NCBI GenBank assembly: GCA_043747555.1
Contig: JAYTOY010000047.1
Coordinates: 1-64,000 of the forward strand
Source of the DNA: JAYWDA01 sp043747555
GTDB lineage: Bacteria; Bdellovibrionota; Bdellovibrionia; Bdellovibrionales; Bdellovibrionaceae
Length of the DNA: 64,000 nucleotides
Direction of reading: 5' to 3'
This document shows, piece after piece, positions 16,406 to 24,226 of this stretch (positions are counted from its first letter, which is position 1; every line of letters starts with the position of its first letter). A program made the translations under genes and the position numbers. The notes under the pieces are model-generated. The model had not been told where the DNA came from. It did not search any database and saw only the letters and a list, made by a program, of their open reading frames with translations.

Positions 16406-16717
16406 TTAAAGCAAAGGATAAACAGCCTTTGCTGACCTAACAGCCCCGGCGATACTTCCTCCACCGAATGCGTCGCCGGCTAAAAAAATCGTTTCTTATT
16501 CCAACGAAATAAATAATTCCGGAAAGATCGTTTTTGGCCGACTGTAACGCCATTTTTTAATTTGCGCCTTGTTGATTTTGAAAGGGCCTCTTACTTGGTT
16601 TTTTAGTTCGATTTCCACTTTTTCCAGAATGGCCGCGTCTTTTAAATTAAAGTGTTGCTCACTCCAAAAATCATTCATCACGACCGTTAACGCCAAATTT
16701 TTACTGATCCCTTTGGC
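16406..16717 (-). pseudogene. C-terminal remnant of an FAD-dependent amine-oxidase/renalase-like protein
   Basis: About 100 codons matching the end of NAD/FAD-dependent oxidoreductases of the renalase type: DFWSEQHFNL, then KKWRYSRPK, and, after an in-frame TAA at 16496-16498, FLAGDAFGGGSIAGAV, the FAD-binding C-terminal motif. The stop splits the motif region from the rest, so the product would be dead. Everything N-terminal is missing and replaced, in frame, by part of an NmrA-like gene. A deletion probably joined the two genes. Similarity is judged by motif memory; a profile search should confirm it. Confidence 0.65.
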
Positions 16718-17163
16718 GAGCATATCTGCAAATGCACCGTTCAGTATTGAAGTTGCTGCTATCGGCGCTTGATCCAAATGCCGATTAAATTCCCGTCGTA
16801 CATCCAAATTGCGATTTGTTCCAGGTATTAGCTGAGTATAATCGATGGAAAAAATCGCGGGACCTTAGCCTTGACGGCAGCCTCAAGTAATTTAGTCTGT
16901 GCCCCTATAATAACAGGACGCAGACCACTCAGCGCTGAAATGATACAAGTTCCGCCTTCAACACTTTCGAAAAGCGAACTTGGAGAATTCCAATCCACTT
17001 CTTTCAACTCAGCACCCATGCACTTTAATTTTTCTAACTTCGCTAGATCATTTCCAGGGCGAACTAAGGCTCGCACCCTGACCTGTTGTCGAGTCAAGTT
17101 TTGAGCAATGCGCTCTCCCAAATTTCCAGTGGTTCCCGCTAACACAATCAATTCTTTGGTCAT
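16718..17163 (-). pseudogene. Frameshifted, truncated NmrA-like NAD(P)-binding protein
   Basis: Starts like an NmrA/atypical short-chain reductase: ELIVLAGTTGNLGERIAQ (GxxGxxG nucleotide-binding loop), VRALVRPGND, and VPRFFPS. At 16835-16840 one base is missing. Reading on in the next frame restores DYTQLIPGTNRNLDVRREF and ATSILNGAFADML, the expected continuation. It then fuses to a different gene's C-terminus (16406-16717). So there are two lesions, a -1 frameshift and a deletion fusion. NmrA-like proteins sense NADP or act as quinone reductases; this copy is not functional. Confidence 0.7.
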
Positions 17164-17280
17164 GGAAGAATCATAACTTTAATTGCAAAATTGAACGATA
17201 GCTTAATACCAATAATCCCTTCGTAGGTCCATTTAGTTTGCCTAAAAATGAGGCCATACTAAGTACATCCGGGGGATCGA

Positions 17281-17808
17281 ATGCAATTTTTCACAATTTT
17301 TTTAGGCCTTTTCTTGTTTTTACCATTCCAAACAGCTCAGGCTACAGAATTTTCGAACCAAGTCCCCATCTTAGATTTTCATCAAGTCACGCAACACATC
17401 TCCAGAGGCGCACGTCCCCATAAAATTGGTTTAGAGGCCCTTGCAAAAATGGGTGTAAAAACTATTTTAAATATTGATAACGATAAACCTGAAATCGCCG
17501 ATGAAGCCAAAAATTCTCAAGCCTTAGGACTTCGGATGATCTCGCTTCCAATGTCAGGTTTTTGGAAACCAAAAGACGCACAAGTTGAAAAAATTCTGGC
17601 CGTTTTAAGGAACCCTGCCAATTACCCTTTGTTTATTCATTGCAAACACGGGCACGACAGAACTGGGTTGATCATGGGCCTTTACCGGATTCAAGAGCAA
17701 AACTGGCCAGCCCAAGAGGCTTACGCCGAGATGCTTAAATTAGGATTTCATAAGCAGCTGGTATTTTTAGATCATTATTTTAAACAAAAAACAGGGCTCG
17801 ACGACTAG
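17281..17808 (+). CDS. Exported dual-specificity/tyrosine phosphatase
   Basis: 175 residues with a signal peptide (about 1-21), so the enzyme is periplasmic or secreted. The catalytic P-loop is complete: HCKHGHDRTG with nucleophile Cys121 and Arg127. Upstream segments (ISRGARPH, GVKTILNID) match bacterial DSP-like phosphatases related to the tyrosine phosphatase superfamily. Substrates could be phosphorylated proteins, sugars or inositol phosphates; this cannot be decided from sequence. It stands alone between decayed genes and a fasciclin gene in the opposite direction. A second, degenerate phosphatase-like protein lies at 36676. Confidence 0.82.
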   Translation: MQFFTIFLGLFLFLPFQTAQATEFSNQVPILDFHQVTQHISRGARPHKIGLEALAKMGVKTILNIDNDKPEIADEAKNSQALGLRMISLPMSGFWKPKDAQVEKILAVLRNPANYPLFIHCKHGHDRTGLIMGLYRIQEQNWPAQEAYAEMLKLGFHKQLVFLDHYFKQKTGLDD

Positions 17809-17839
17809 ATTTTAAAATTTCGTAGGCCTCATAAAAAAA

Positions 17840-17856
17840 CCCGCTTAAAAAGCGGG
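17840..17856 (-). terminator. Intrinsic terminator of the fasciclin gene
   Basis: The minus strand reads a CCCGCT/AGCGGG hairpin followed by GTTTTTTTAT, a textbook Rho-independent terminator 30-45 bases after the fasciclin stop. It also separates the convergent phosphatase transcript. Confidence 0.85.
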
Positions 17857-17885
17857 CTTCGTATATTGCGACTGTCTACAAATAA

Positions 17886-18470
17886 TTACTTGGGCATTAC
17901 AACTGTATCGACAACGTGAATCACGCCATTTTTTTGGTAAACGTCAGCAATTGTTACTTTCGACATTCCGCCCTTTTCATCTTTTAACATCACATCAGAA
18001 CCTTGTAACATTGCAGACAATGTTCCACCAGAAACTGTCTTCATTGTTGCTGTGCCGTGACCTTTTTTAATCATCGAGACAAGTGATTTAGAATCAACGT
18101 TTCCAGCTACAACATGATAAGTCAGAACTTTTGTTAAAGTTGCTTTTGCTTCTGGCTTTAATAAACCATCAACGGTTCCAGCCGGAAGTTTTGCAAATGC
18201 TTCATTTGTTGGAGCAAAAACTGTAAATGGTCCTGCACCTTTTAAAGTATCTACTAATCCTGCCGCTTTAACAGCTGCAACTAATGTCGTGTGATCCTGT
18301 GAGTTCACAGCATTATCAATGATATCTTTTGACGGATACATTGCGGCTCCGCCCACTTCCACAGTTTTTTCAGCTGCTTTATCGGCACCCATTTTTTCGT
18401 TTTTTGCCTTAGCTTGAACAACACCAGCTGTCATTGCGCTGACTAAAATCACTGCTAATAATTTTCTCAT
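17886..18470 (-). CDS. Secreted fasciclin (FAS1) domain protein
   Basis: 194 residues: a signal peptide (about 1-20, ending VVQAKA) and a single FAS1 domain over about residues 45-193. The domain is recognisable from TLVAAVKAAGLVDTLKGAGPFTVFAPTNEAF (H1-type box) and YHVVAGNVDSKSL, ending NGVIHVVDTVVMPK (H2-type box). FAS1 domains mediate adhesion between cells or to polymers; in bacteria they are usually periplasmic or surface proteins. Monocistronic, with its own terminator downstream and a GGGAG element near the ATG. Confidence 0.92.
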   Translation of the reverse strand: MRKLLAVILVSAMTAGVVQAKAKNEKMGADKAAEKTVEVGGAAMYPSKDIIDNAVNSQDHTTLVAAVKAAGLVDTLKGAGPFTVFAPTNEAFAKLPAGTVDGLLKPEAKATLTKVLTYHVVAGNVDSKSLVSMIKKGHGTATMKTVSGGTLSAMLQGSDVMLKDEKGGMSKVTIADVYQKNGVIHVVDTVVMPK

Positions 18471-18632
18471 CCTGATCTACTCCCTTTTGTTTTAGTGTCA
18501 GTTTATCTGCCACCAAAGAAGGGTGACATAAACCAGTTTTCCAGACAAGAAGGTATTTTCTACTTTTGACGCACTCTTATTGTACCGCCCCGAGGGGCTA
18601 CCTAGCCAAAGACCCGGTCTGGCCTGAAAATA

Positions 18633-18650
18633 ATTTGTGAAATCACAAAT
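18633..18650. promoter_or_regulatory. 18-bp palindromic operator in front of the second BLUF gene
   Basis: ATTTGTGA-AA-TCACAAAT is a perfect 8-bp inverted repeat with a 2-base centre, 20 bases before the BLUF start. It is followed by TATTAT (18650-18655), a possible -10 box. That position suits a repressor site. The half-site TGTGA resembles Crp, but Crp needs six bases between halves, so another regulator is more likely. Confidence 0.55.
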
Positions 18651-18669
18651 ATTATCTTTAAAATAAGCC

Positions 18670-19101
18670 ATGGAACAAATCGTTATGCATGCCTATACAA
18701 GCCAATTTTTACTGCCGATGGATCAGGAAGAAATTAAAAAAATCTTAACTGTTTCTCAAAAAAATAATCTTCGAGATGGGATCACTGGGTTTTTAACGGT
18801 GCGGGGTGAATATTTCCTGCAGGTGCTAGAGGGGCCTGAATCCTTAGTCAGAGACTGCTATGCCCGCATTGCACTAGATCCTCGGCATAAATTACTAACT
18901 GTGCAAGGCGAAGCTTTCAGCAAAGAGCGCCTTATGCCAAAGTGGAGCATGGGCCTAGTTCCGATGAATGAAAAACTGAAATCATCGCAAGATATCCTTG
19001 AATTGTTTGAACTTGGTCGTGCCGGAAAACCCTTTTCCAATAACACCAGTCTAATGTCGATGCTTAGAATATTCTCGAAAGAAGCCGAAGTCTTACTTTA
19101 G
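18670..19101 (+). CDS. BLUF-domain blue-light sensor (second copy)
   Basis: 143 residues: a BLUF domain (about 1-98) plus a short helical tail. Flavin-site residues are all present: Tyr9 (HAYTSQ), Asn33 (KNNLRDGITG), Gln51 (FLQVLEGP), Trp92 and Met94 (KWSMG). There is no enzymatic output domain. It differs clearly from the other BLUF protein in this window (9165-9539), so the two are not a recent duplication. A palindromic operator lies just upstream. The stop shares a four-base TTAG with the convergent yaeQ stop. Confidence 0.9.
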   Translation: MEQIVMHAYTSQFLLPMDQEEIKKILTVSQKNNLRDGITGFLTVRGEYFLQVLEGPESLVRDCYARIALDPRHKLLTVQGEAFSKERLMPKWSMGLVPMNEKLKSSQDILELFELGRAGKPFSNNTSLMSMLRIFSKEAEVLL

Positions 19102-19640
19102 TTTTTAAAAGAGAAAGACTGCACTTCCCCCTGTTCCATTATTTCGCCGACTTGAATCATTAAGGACCCGCCATTATGAACTAAGGTCCACCTGTTATCT
19201 CGTTGAAGTTTTGCTTCCAAACGGTTTAAAAACTCAGATGTGAAAGAAAAAACCTGCAGCTGGTTTGAATTAAAAATTTTATTATCATGAATTTCGCGAA
19301 TCAATACTTCCGGATCTTTATAGGTGTAGATTTTTACAACTTTTGCGGCTTTTGAGGCTTTATGAATTTTGCGCGCACTTGGATTTCCAATTTCGATCCA
19401 AAGTGAAATTCCGTGACCGTCCTTTTGCCACAATGCGGGCTGATCAGGGTCTCCCAATCCGGCCGATGAAAACTCTAGGCTTTCACGATCATTTAAGGCG
19501 TAAGCTAACACTCGAGTCAGTAAGTAATGTGGCGCTTCCGAGGGATGTTTTGCAATTCGAATATCGATCTCCTTATAAACCTCTCGGTCGATATCAGACA
19601 GCGCAATTCGGAATCGATGTAAAATGGAAGCTATTGCCAT
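19098..19640 (-). CDS. yaeQ: YaeQ family protein
   Basis: 180 residues matching YaeQ along its whole length: HRFRIALSDIDREVY, RIAKHPSEAPHYLLTRVLAYAL, LWQKDG, LWIEIGNPSARKIHKASK and VKIYTYKD. The fold is related to PD-(D/E)xK nucleases, and the Glu in WIEIG fits that core. The cellular role is unclear; the original link to RfaH-like antitermination was not upheld. Starts with ATG and no close same-strand neighbour. Its stop overlaps that of the BLUF gene by four bases. Confidence 0.9.
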   Translation of the reverse strand: MAIASILHRFRIALSDIDREVYKEIDIRIAKHPSEAPHYLLTRVLAYALNDRESLEFSSAGLGDPDQPALWQKDGHGISLWIEIGNPSARKIHKASKAAKVVKIYTYKDPEVLIREIHDNKIFNSNQLQVFSFTSEFLNRLEAKLQRDNRWTLVHNGGSLMIQVGEIMEQGEVQSFSFKN

Positions 19641-19685
19641 AGGAGTAACTTACATGCCACAAGCCCTGATGGCTAAGAAAAACAC

Positions 19686-22178
19686 CTAAGAATTCCTGGC
19701 CCACTGCTGGGTAAGGGCATCGAGCTTTTCAAAGTCCACCGGTTTGCTAATAAAATCATTCATTCCGGCAGCCAGGCAAGCATCTCGATCCCGCGAAAGG
19801 GCGTTTGCTGTCATCGCAATAATAGGAATTTTTTCATTCCATTTTTTGTCGCCATTCTGTCGAATTATTTTTGTGGCTTCATATCCGTCTAGCTCTGGCA
19901 TTTGGCAATCCATCAAAATCAAATCAAATTTTTCTGATTCCAGCAGCTTTAAACACTCTTTTCCGTTCGAAACAATTTTAAAATCGTGTCCCAACTTTTG
20001 AATCATAGCAGCGGCCACTTTTTGATTGATCGAATTATCTTCTGCCACCAGAATCTTTAATTTTACATTGTCTAGTGATCGAGCCCTCATATTTTCAATC
20101 AGAATACCTTCTGCTTTTTTCAATTCAATCTCAAACCAAAATAGGCTTCCGCTGCCAATGAGGCTTTTCATTTGAACTTCACCCTTCATCAATTGAACTA
20201 AATGACGACAGATCGAAAGTCCAAGGCCCGTCCCGCCAAATTTCCTTGTGGTCGAACTATCTGCTTGCTGAAAAGGTTGAAACAATTTTGACGCGACTTC
20301 AGGTGTCATACCAATCCCCGTATCTTGAACTTCAAAACGAAACTTAAAGCAGTTTTCTTTTGCAGAAACCACCATGGATCGGACAGTGACGGTTCCAGAC
20401 TCAGTGAATTTTACGGCATTGGAAATTAAATTTAAGAGAACTTGTCGGACTTTTCCGGGGTCTCCAAGGACATTCGTGGCAGAGCCCTCATCGATTTCTA
20501 AATTTAATTTCAAGCTTTTACTTTCGGCTAAATACTGCATGGATTTGCAGGTGTCCCGAACAAGGGATGCCATCTCAAAATGAGTTTCCTCCAAATTCAT
20601 TTTTCCTGCTTCGATCTTTGATAAATCAAGAATGTCATTTACAATCATCAATAAACTATTGGCACACCCACGAATGATTTGCAGATGTTCTTGCTGGTCT
20701 GAATCCAACTTAGAATCCATCATAATTTGAGCCATCCCGATCACACCATTGATGGGAGTTCGAATTTCATGGCTCATGTTTGCAAGGAAGTTTGTCTTAA
20801 GGTCTGACGCCTGCTTAGCTTCAAGGGCAATCTGCGTCAGCTGCTCGTTGAGCCTTTTTAATTGTAGTTCATCGGCTTTTCTTTTTGTAATGTCTGCGAT
20901 AAAAGAGGTGAAAGTAAATTTTCCATCAACGTCAATAGCGCTGATTGATAATTGAACGGGGAACTCTTCGCCGGATTTTCTGATTGCCAAAAGTTCAATG
21001 CTTTGATTTAAAATACGTCCTTTTTTTGTGCTTAAAAATCTTTTCATGCCATTTTCATGGGATTCATGAAACCTTTTTGGAATAATCAGGTCTGACATTT
21101 TTTGGCCACTGGCTTCGTTGACGGAATACCCAAAGATAGCAGTTGCTCTTGGATTCCACTGAATCACGCGCCCATCACTGTCGATGCCGACAATGGCATC
21201 CAAGGAAGAGTCAAAAATGGCCCGAATATTGGCTTCACTTTTTTGAAAGGCTAAGGTTCTACTTTCAACCTGACGTTCTAACGATAAGTTCGCTTCACGC
21301 AATTTATCTTCGGCCATTCGTTGCTTAATTTCTGTCCTATTCATCACCATCGATGTCCATAAGATGATCACTAAAAAGAAAACGACATTCCCCATAACAA
21401 CAATCAAGGTTCCAAAATCAGCACTGAAAAGACCAATTTTTTGTCCATATATTTGCAGGGCGTTGACCAATGCAGGAATTACAGTTGCCGAGACAATCAA
21501 TCGTCGACCCATCTGACCCGTCATAGTCCTTGCAGAAATGACAGCAACAAGTCCGTAATCTCGGCGCGCCCATAACACTCCAAGGCTTAAAATAATAAAC
21601 AAGATGGCTGTGTGAAAGGCCATCTGGGTATAAAAAGCAGAACCGAAAGAGTAAGTGACCCCAAGAAGATAACCAGTCAAGGCTTGAAACGAGATAAGGG
21701 ATGAAATAAATATCATAAACTGAGACAGCTTATAAAATTTGTAGCGCCCAGATGTCAGGATAAAACTAAGGCTAAGAAAAATAAAATTGATGGCGGTCAC
21801 CGGTGCCAGTCGGCCCGGAGGAAACCGAGCCCCCGGGGGAACAGGGTCACGGAATAAAAATTCATCAATCTTAAAATCAAAACCGAAAATATATTCACAA
21901 AGAGTCAGCGACCCAATTAGAAAAATTACCATTGAAAGTATTCTTATGATGACAGTCGATGAAAAAAACTTTTCTTCTTGATAAATTCCAAGTGTAATAG
22001 AAATCAACATAAGACCAATGGCTGTATTGGCTTTCATCGCAATATATTCGGGTAAGATCGATTTTAGTGTCGAAATATCAAAAGCCCAACCCAAAAGAAC
22101 AAGGGCCGAAATAAAAAGACCTGTCGCCACACATAAAGGAACGAATTGATCGCCGCGAAGGCCGCTATTTTTTTTCAT
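19686..22178 (-). CDS. Hybrid sensor histidine kinase with PAS and receiver domains
   Basis: 830 residues. Order: a membrane domain with about seven to eight hydrophobic segments (residues 12-278); coiled linker (280-312); PAS domain (about 313-432); and HisKA with the phospho-accepting His470 in NMSHEIRTP. The ATPase domain follows (N box ISNAVKF, DTGIGM, GGTGLGLS, 575-690), then a receiver domain with Asp757 in LILMDCQMPELDG and Lys in FISKPVDF. It would autophosphorylate and pass phosphate internally; an external Hpt protein and response regulator are not nearby. The membrane part resembles integral-membrane sensor regions such as MASE types; the signal is unknown. Confidence 0.92.
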   Translation of the reverse strand: MKKNSGLRGDQFVPLCVATGLFISALVLLGWAFDISTLKSILPEYIAMKANTAIGLMLISITLGIYQEEKFFSSTVIIRILSMVIFLIGSLTLCEYIFGFDFKIDEFLFRDPVPPGARFPPGRLAPVTAINFIFLSLSFILTSGRYKFYKLSQFMIFISSLISFQALTGYLLGVTYSFGSAFYTQMAFHTAILFIILSLGVLWARRDYGLVAVISARTMTGQMGRRLIVSATVIPALVNALQIYGQKIGLFSADFGTLIVVMGNVVFFLVIILWTSMVMNRTEIKQRMAEDKLREANLSLERQVESRTLAFQKSEANIRAIFDSSLDAIVGIDSDGRVIQWNPRATAIFGYSVNEASGQKMSDLIIPKRFHESHENGMKRFLSTKKGRILNQSIELLAIRKSGEEFPVQLSISAIDVDGKFTFTSFIADITKRKADELQLKRLNEQLTQIALEAKQASDLKTNFLANMSHEIRTPINGVIGMAQIMMDSKLDSDQQEHLQIIRGCANSLLMIVNDILDLSKIEAGKMNLEETHFEMASLVRDTCKSMQYLAESKSLKLNLEIDEGSATNVLGDPGKVRQVLLNLISNAVKFTESGTVTVRSMVVSAKENCFKFRFEVQDTGIGMTPEVASKLFQPFQQADSSTTRKFGGTGLGLSICRHLVQLMKGEVQMKSLIGSGSLFWFEIELKKAEGILIENMRARSLDNVKLKILVAEDNSINQKVAAAMIQKLGHDFKIVSNGKECLKLLESEKFDLILMDCQMPELDGYEATKIIRQNGDKKWNEKIPIIAMTANALSRDRDACLAAGMNDFISKPVDFEKLDALTQQWARNS

Positions 22179-22303
22179 AGATTTATTCTAGAAGAAAACG
22201 TTTTTGCGCGCACCCCATTTAAAATGCCCTCGACCCCACTAAAGTCTGGCGTTTTGGAAGATTTTTTGCCAATCTTCTATTGTGGTGGCGGTAGGAGTTA
22301 TAT

Positions 22304-22783
22304 TTGGCAAACACTAAATTTCTTATGAATTCTAAAATTGGACCTCTTTACTTAGTCGCTTCAGAGCGAGGTCTTCAATCAGTTTCTTTTGATAACAAGG
22401 AAGCTGAAAAAGTTTTGGGGATTAACGGATCTTCGCCAGCGTCCCAAGTTTTAAATAAGGCCGTCAAGCAACTGGAAGAGTACTTCTCTGGAAAAAGAAA
22501 AAAATTCGATCTTCCCCTAGACTTGAAAGGCACCGAATTTCAGAAAAAAGTTTGGCGCCAGTTACTGAAGATTAAATACGGTGAAACCTTAGCTTACAAA
22601 GATATAGCTAATCAAATTAAAAATCAAAAAGCAGTCAGGGCTGTTGGCAGCGCTAATGGGAAAAATCCAGTTTGCATTATTATCCCCTGCCACAGAGTTA
22701 TCGCTGCCGATGGAAGTGCTGGCGGATACTCAGGCGGCCTTCAAATCAAACTTAAACTGTTAGCTCTGGAAGCCGACTGTTGA
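22304..22783 (+). CDS. ogt: Methylated-DNA--protein-cysteine methyltransferase
   Basis: Suicide repair protein that transfers alkyl groups from O6-alkylguanine to its own cysteine. 159 residues with the active-site PCHRV (acceptor Cys129), TEFQKKVWRQLLKI and YGETLAYKDIA in the helix-turn-helix DNA-binding part, and RAVGSANGKNP. It starts at TTG with AGGAG six bases upstream, a strong choice. It overlaps the TTG start of mntH by four bases, so both are made from one transcript. Confidence 0.95.
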   Translation: MANTKFLMNSKIGPLYLVASERGLQSVSFDNKEAEKVLGINGSSPASQVLNKAVKQLEEYFSGKRKKFDLPLDLKGTEFQKKVWRQLLKIKYGETLAYKDIANQIKNQKAVRAVGSANGKNPVCIIIPCHRVIAADGSAGGYSGGLQIKLKLLALEADC

Positions 22784-24111
22784 AAATAACTCAATTCCTA
22801 AGGCTCCCTGAAACAGCCACTGCCCCATTTTGCCCTTCCGAAGTTCAAGGTTCTATAAAAGTTCCGGACGGTTTGTCCACTTGGAAAAAAATCCTTATAT
22901 TTTTAGGGCCAGGGCTTTTAGTGTCCGTCGGATATATGGATCCCGGCAATTGGGCCACCGATATTGAAGCCGGTTCGAAATATGGCTATGCACTTTTATT
23001 TGTAGTTCTATTTTCTAGCTTAGCGGCCATTGTTTTACAGTGCCTCAGTATGCGAATTGGTATTGTTACGGGTCAAGATCTCGCTCAAATCACTCGCCAA
23101 AAATATTCTAAAAAAGTATCCCTTCTTTCTTGGCTGTTAGCTGAAATCGCCATTATTGCGACCGATGTTGCCGAGGTTCTTGGCAGCGCCTTGGCATTTA
23201 AACTTTTGTTAGGCGTATCCTTAAAAGTTGGAATCTTACTGACGGCTCTGGATACTTTTATAATTTTAGGTTTAAAAGGAAAGGGTTTCCGTCAGGTCGA
23301 GGCCATTATCTTAGGACTTATTTTAACAATTGGAAGCTGCTACATTGCAGAACTTTGGTGGCTAAAGCCAGACTGGCAACAAGTGATGTCAGGCTACGTC
23401 CCTTCCCTTTCAAACTTGCAAGGTTTTGAACCCTGGTATCTAGCCATCGGTATCTTGGGAGCCACTGTGATGCCGCACAATCTTTACCTGCACTCATCGA
23501 TTGTTCAAACCAGGCACGTCCCAAAAAACATTGAAGGAAAAAAATCAGCATTAAGATTTAGCACCCTGGATACCGTTGCTTCTCTGTCTTTAGCTTTTCT
23601 AGTCAATTCAGCAATTCTAATTTTAGCCGCTACTGCGTTTCACTCTACGGGTCATAAAGAAGTGATTGAAATTGATCAAGCTTACCGCTTATTAAATCCC
23701 GTCGTAGGCAGTTCGATCGCAGCATTTCTTTTTGGATTTGCACTTTTGGCGGCAGGACAAAGTTCCACATTCACCGGAACCATTGCGGGCCAAGTTATTT
23801 TAGAAGGCTTTTTAAAATTAAAAATTCCTTGTTGGCAAAGACGAGTGATCACCCGAGGCTTAGCTTTAATTCCGGCATTTATTGGTGTTAGTGTTTTAGG
23901 AGAGCAAAGCACAGGACAATTATTAGTTTTCAGCCAAGTGGTCTTATCCTTACAACTCCCCTTTGCCATTTATCCACTCATTCTCTTTGCTTCTGATTCA
24001 AATTTAATGGGCCCGCTAAAAATTGGACCTATTCTAAAAACATTGTCTTGGATATTATTTTTAATTATCACGTGCGCAAACTTAGTTCTGCTTATTAAAT
24101 TCATCTCTTAG
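22780..24111 (+). CDS. mntH: Nramp-type divalent metal (manganese) transporter
   Basis: 443-residue inner-membrane protein of the Nramp family that imports Mn2+ (and Fe2+) with protons. The metal-binding motif of helix 1, DPGNWAT (residues 54-60), and of helix 6, ATVMPHNLYLHS (MPHN 231-234), are both intact. Further hydrophobic segments give about 11 helices, and GQSSTFTGTIAGQ near helix 8 is typical. It starts at TTG, coupled to ogt by a four-base overlap. Mn import fits the peroxide-defence theme, though no OxyR or MntR site was recognised upstream. Confidence 0.95.
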   Translation: MKITQFLRLPETATAPFCPSEVQGSIKVPDGLSTWKKILIFLGPGLLVSVGYMDPGNWATDIEAGSKYGYALLFVVLFSSLAAIVLQCLSMRIGIVTGQDLAQITRQKYSKKVSLLSWLLAEIAIIATDVAEVLGSALAFKLLLGVSLKVGILLTALDTFIILGLKGKGFRQVEAIILGLILTIGSCYIAELWWLKPDWQQVMSGYVPSLSNLQGFEPWYLAIGILGATVMPHNLYLHSSIVQTRHVPKNIEGKKSALRFSTLDTVASLSLAFLVNSAILILAATAFHSTGHKEVIEIDQAYRLLNPVVGSSIAAFLFGFALLAAGQSSTFTGTIAGQVILEGFLKLKIPCWQRRVITRGLALIPAFIGVSVLGEQSTGQLLVFSQVVLSLQLPFAIYPLILFASDSNLMGPLKIGPILKTLSWILFLIITCANLVLLIKFIS

Positions 24112-24226
24112 AAACCTTTGAGCAGGTCTAGCCAAACCCCACCTTAGTACTGTTTTGTTTAGTTCAGGCTGTCTAAAGGCGAGTGTATCCTTAATTCTCA
24201 ATCGCAAATGACCGACAACAAACAGA

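Noticed and set aside
18633..18650. Crp/Fnr binding site
   Set aside because: Half-sites TGTGA and TCACA have only two bases between them; Crp requires six, and Fnr halves (TTGAT) do not match. Kept as an unassigned operator.
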